A program made the translations under genes and the position numbers. A DNA stretch of 63,341 nucleotides from Rossellomorea vietnamensis (GTDB taxonomy: Bacteria > Bacillota > Bacilli > Bacillales > Bacillaceae_B): assembly GCF_008180615.1 (NCBI RefSeq), contig NZ_VTEH01000024.1:1-63341 (forward strand), given 5' to 3'. Below, one piece after another: positions 63,021-63,341 of the stretch. The notes under the pieces were generated by a model. The model was given only the letters and a program-made list of their open reading frames with translations. It ran no database searches and was not told the DNA's origin. Position 1 is the stretch's first letter, and the number at the start of each line of letters is the position of its first letter.

Positions 63021-63341
<321 letters not shown>

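Overview
The window is an origin-proximal chromosome segment of a Bacillaceae bacterium, a Bacillus-like endospore former of moderate to low GC. It is read mostly on the minus strand. Gene order follows the Bacillus subtilis csfB-to-lysS block almost exactly but reversed, and the protein sequences resemble the B. subtilis ones throughout. The sporulation set (spoIIE, yabG, yabP, yabQ, spoVT, sspF, csfB, fin, spoVG) supports a spore former. I cannot name the genus. Each end lies inside an rRNA operon: the 5' part of a 16S gene at the left, and the 3' end of a 23S gene plus a 5S gene at the right, both on the minus strand.

Layout from right to left, the direction of transcription. 63.3-61.5 kb: 23S, 5S, a ten-unit 53-bp tandem array, then the sigma-G inhibitor csfB. 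61.3-53.7 kb: yaaO, tmk, darA, yaaR, holB, ricT, yabA, trmN6, rsmI (nucleotide supply, clamp loader, replication control, RNA modification). 53.6-49.8 kb: an RsbR-like STAS gene, abrB (plus strand) and metG. 49.5-42.5 kb: tatD, yabE, rnmV, ksgA, a VOC-family gene (plus strand), yabG, veg, sspF. 42.2-34.1 kb: ispE, purR, ridA, spoVG, glmU, prs, ctc, pth, fin. 33.5-22.5 kb: mfd, spoVT, yabM, yabN, rqcP, yabP, yabQ, divIC, yabR. 22.1-21.9 kb: tRNA-Met and tRNA-Glu (plus strand). 21.7-12.6 kb: spoIIE, yabS, yabT, tilS, hpt, ftsH. 11.9-8.2 kb: coaX, hslO, a PrsA-like foldase, cysK. 7.5-0.7 kb: the pABA/folate operon pabB-pabA-pabC-folP-folB-folK-yazB, then lysS and the two promoters of the next rRNA operon.

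The coding content is conserved, so the novelty is between genes. (1) A family of hairpin repeats of about 125 bp (eight near-complete copies, two remnants) has stems that differ between copies with compensating changes on both arms, while the bulges stay constant. One copy sits in the 23S-5S spacer. (2) Two copies of a non-coding insertion element of about 645 bp, with inverted ends and target duplications. One split the loop of the mfd terminator; the other landed in a 53-bp tandem repeat between prs and ctc. (3) A 53-bp array of ten units next to the 5S gene. (4) A perfect parS site forms the core of the metG terminator. (5) A cluster of Spo0A-box-like sites lies between metG and abrB.

Regulatory sites read directly include tandem rRNA promoters, a 21-bp-spaced spoIIE promoter with a Spo0A box, sigma-H (spoVG), sigma-B (ctc), a PurBox pair (purR) and the abrB promoter with its downstream Spo0A boxes. 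Compared with B. subtilis, dusB, yazA, xpaC and yaaN are missing from their usual places, and three small accessory genes have been added.
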